A DNA stretch of 64,000 nt, taken from positions 50,301,001-50,365,000 of the forward strand of contig NC_091260.1 of the NCBI RefSeq assembly GCF_042477335.2, given 5' to 3'. The notes below the pieces were generated by a model. It had not been told where the DNA came from. It ran no database searches and saw only the letters and a list, made by a program, of their open reading frames with translations. Each line of letters starts with the position of its first letter. Within the stretch, counting starts at the first letter, position 1. Made by a program: the position numbers and the translations under genes. Positions 62,883 to 64,000 of the stretch are shown here, piece after piece. Source of the DNA: Ovis canadensis. Taxonomy: Eukaryota > Chordata > Mammalia > Artiodactyla > Bovidae.

Positions 62883-63029
62883 GTGAATTTCCTGCCCTGG
62901 GACTGAAATATAATCATTACTTACATTTGTTTAGTCACTCGAATTTTTTAGGGTGTTTTGTTGAACAATATGATCTTCACAAAATCTCTGTGGAGTCAAG
63001 TAGGACAGGCGTCATAAGCCTCATCTGAC

Positions 63030-63620
63030 CATCTCTTCATTCACTGAGCACCAAGTTAGGGGCAACATGTAGGGATCAAAGAAGAGAGTAACACCAGGGT
63101 CTCTGCCTGTGGGCTCACATATGGGGGAAAGGAAAGCGGAGAAGTAAAGAGGTGACTATAGTACATGACGGCACGGTACGTGCCATCATGGTGATAAGGA
63201 TGAGACTGTTGGGGAATACAGCATCTGATCCATCTCTGGGAAGGACTGAGGCTATGTAGGGGAGAGACACCTAAATGGAATCTTAACAGTAGGACTGAGC
63301 AAGAGAAAGCTGCATAGAATAGGTCACACAGATAGAATAGATCCTGTGATGACTCAAGATGCTAAGTCTGAGAAAATGAAAGTTCAGTGTGCTTGGTGTT
63401 TTTCTGTTTTAAAGAAATAGCAAGAGAAGAGCTGGATAGGAAGGCCTAGGAAAAACAATGCCATTGTCTCTCATTCCAAGGCATTTGAACTTTTAAGGTG
63501 AAGGCATTAGAGAAATGCTGAAGGATTTCAGGTGGAAAAGGAACCATATCAGATTTATGTTTTAAAAGATCTCTCTGGGGCCTTTGTAGAATTTGGGTTA
63601 GAGAGGAGTGAAGTATTTAG
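63030..63620 (+). repeat. Ancient interspersed repeat, probably L2-like
   Basis: gtagggatcaaagaagagag, tggtgataaggatgagactg, accatatcagatttatgttt and aagatctctctggggccttt follow the order of a common old LINE tail. Tentative. Confidence 0.35.
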
Positions 63621-63624
63621 AGAT

Positions 63625-63845
63625 TGGGATTTCCCTGGTGGCTCAGACGGTAAAGCATCTGCCTACAATGCGGGAGACCCAGCTTCAAATCCCTGGGTTG
63701 GGAAGATCTCCTGGAGAAGGAAATGGCACCCCACTCCAGTACTCTTGCCTGGAAAATCCCATGGACGGTGAAACCGGGTAGGCTACAGTCCATGGGGTCG
63801 CAAAGAGCCGGACACGATTTAGCGACTTTACTTTCACTTTCTTTC
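63625..63845 (+). repeat. Bov-tA SINE
   Basis: The TTTCCCTGGTGGCTCAGACG head, full core and a ctttactttcactttctttc end. Sense in the last intron. Confidence 0.85.
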
Positions 63846-64000
63846 ATACTGTTTGGTGTCCTTGGGTTGCGAAAGCTTTGGCTAAGCTGTGGTGGTAGGA
63901 ATGAGGAGATGATTGGCAAGGGGATCATCAGTATTTGGTGTCATGTTGGAACTGAAGGAAGGAGAAGAACCTTGAATGCATTTCAGGCAGCTGGCTTGGG

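Noticed and set aside
1..64000. CRISPR arrays, tRNA genes, rRNA or bacterial-type operons
   Set aside because: None seen. The tRNA-like heads belong to SINEs, and direct repeats are retroposon target duplications.

Overview
This is mammalian genomic DNA, almost certainly from a ruminant and most likely a bovid (cattle or a close relative). The evidence is a dense load of ruminant-specific retroposons: many Bov-tA SINEs, five BOV-A2 dimers or half-dimers, CHR-type SINEs, three substantial BovB (RTE) LINE pieces and ERV LTR fragments of the kind found in ruminants. The species cannot be fixed from the sequence alone.

The window holds essentially one gene, read on the + strand: CPLANE1 (C5orf42/JBTS17), the large ciliogenesis and planar polarity effector that acts at the basal body/transition zone and is mutated in human Joubert syndrome 17. 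I identified it from the translated exons, compared from memory with mammalian CPLANE1. A CpG island with no evident TATA box (about 1-720) carries the promoter and probably the noncoding first exon. The start codon is at 1807 in the second exon, with a strong Kozak context and an in-frame stop just upstream. Forty coding exons with matching phases run from 1807 to 62882. Their joined frame stays open for 8143 nt, about 2714 codons. The human protein is about 3200 residues, so the last roughly 480 residues lie beyond the right edge. Exon numbers here are local to this window.

Layout: 1-720 promoter; 1807-13750 N-terminal beta-propeller-like part and the large exon 12; 14327-36807 helical middle part, spread out by a 6.6 kb intron (28745-35358) filled with an LTR, SINEs and a BovB LINE; 39315-52813 large low-complexity exons (26, 34) and many small acidic exons; 54229-62882 conserved C-terminal exons with a basic charged helix; 62883-64000 intron.

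Besides the main chain I see three possible extra exons (20908, 48062, 60852) and one clear GC-AG intron (donor at 54396). The most unusual structure is at 38276-39189: a 5'-truncated BovB insertion whose 5' junction carries an inverted copy of about 145 bp of its own left flank, inside a 31-32 bp target-site duplication. This looks like self-primed fold-back synthesis during retrotransposition. I saw no tRNA, rRNA, CRISPR array or second intact protein gene.
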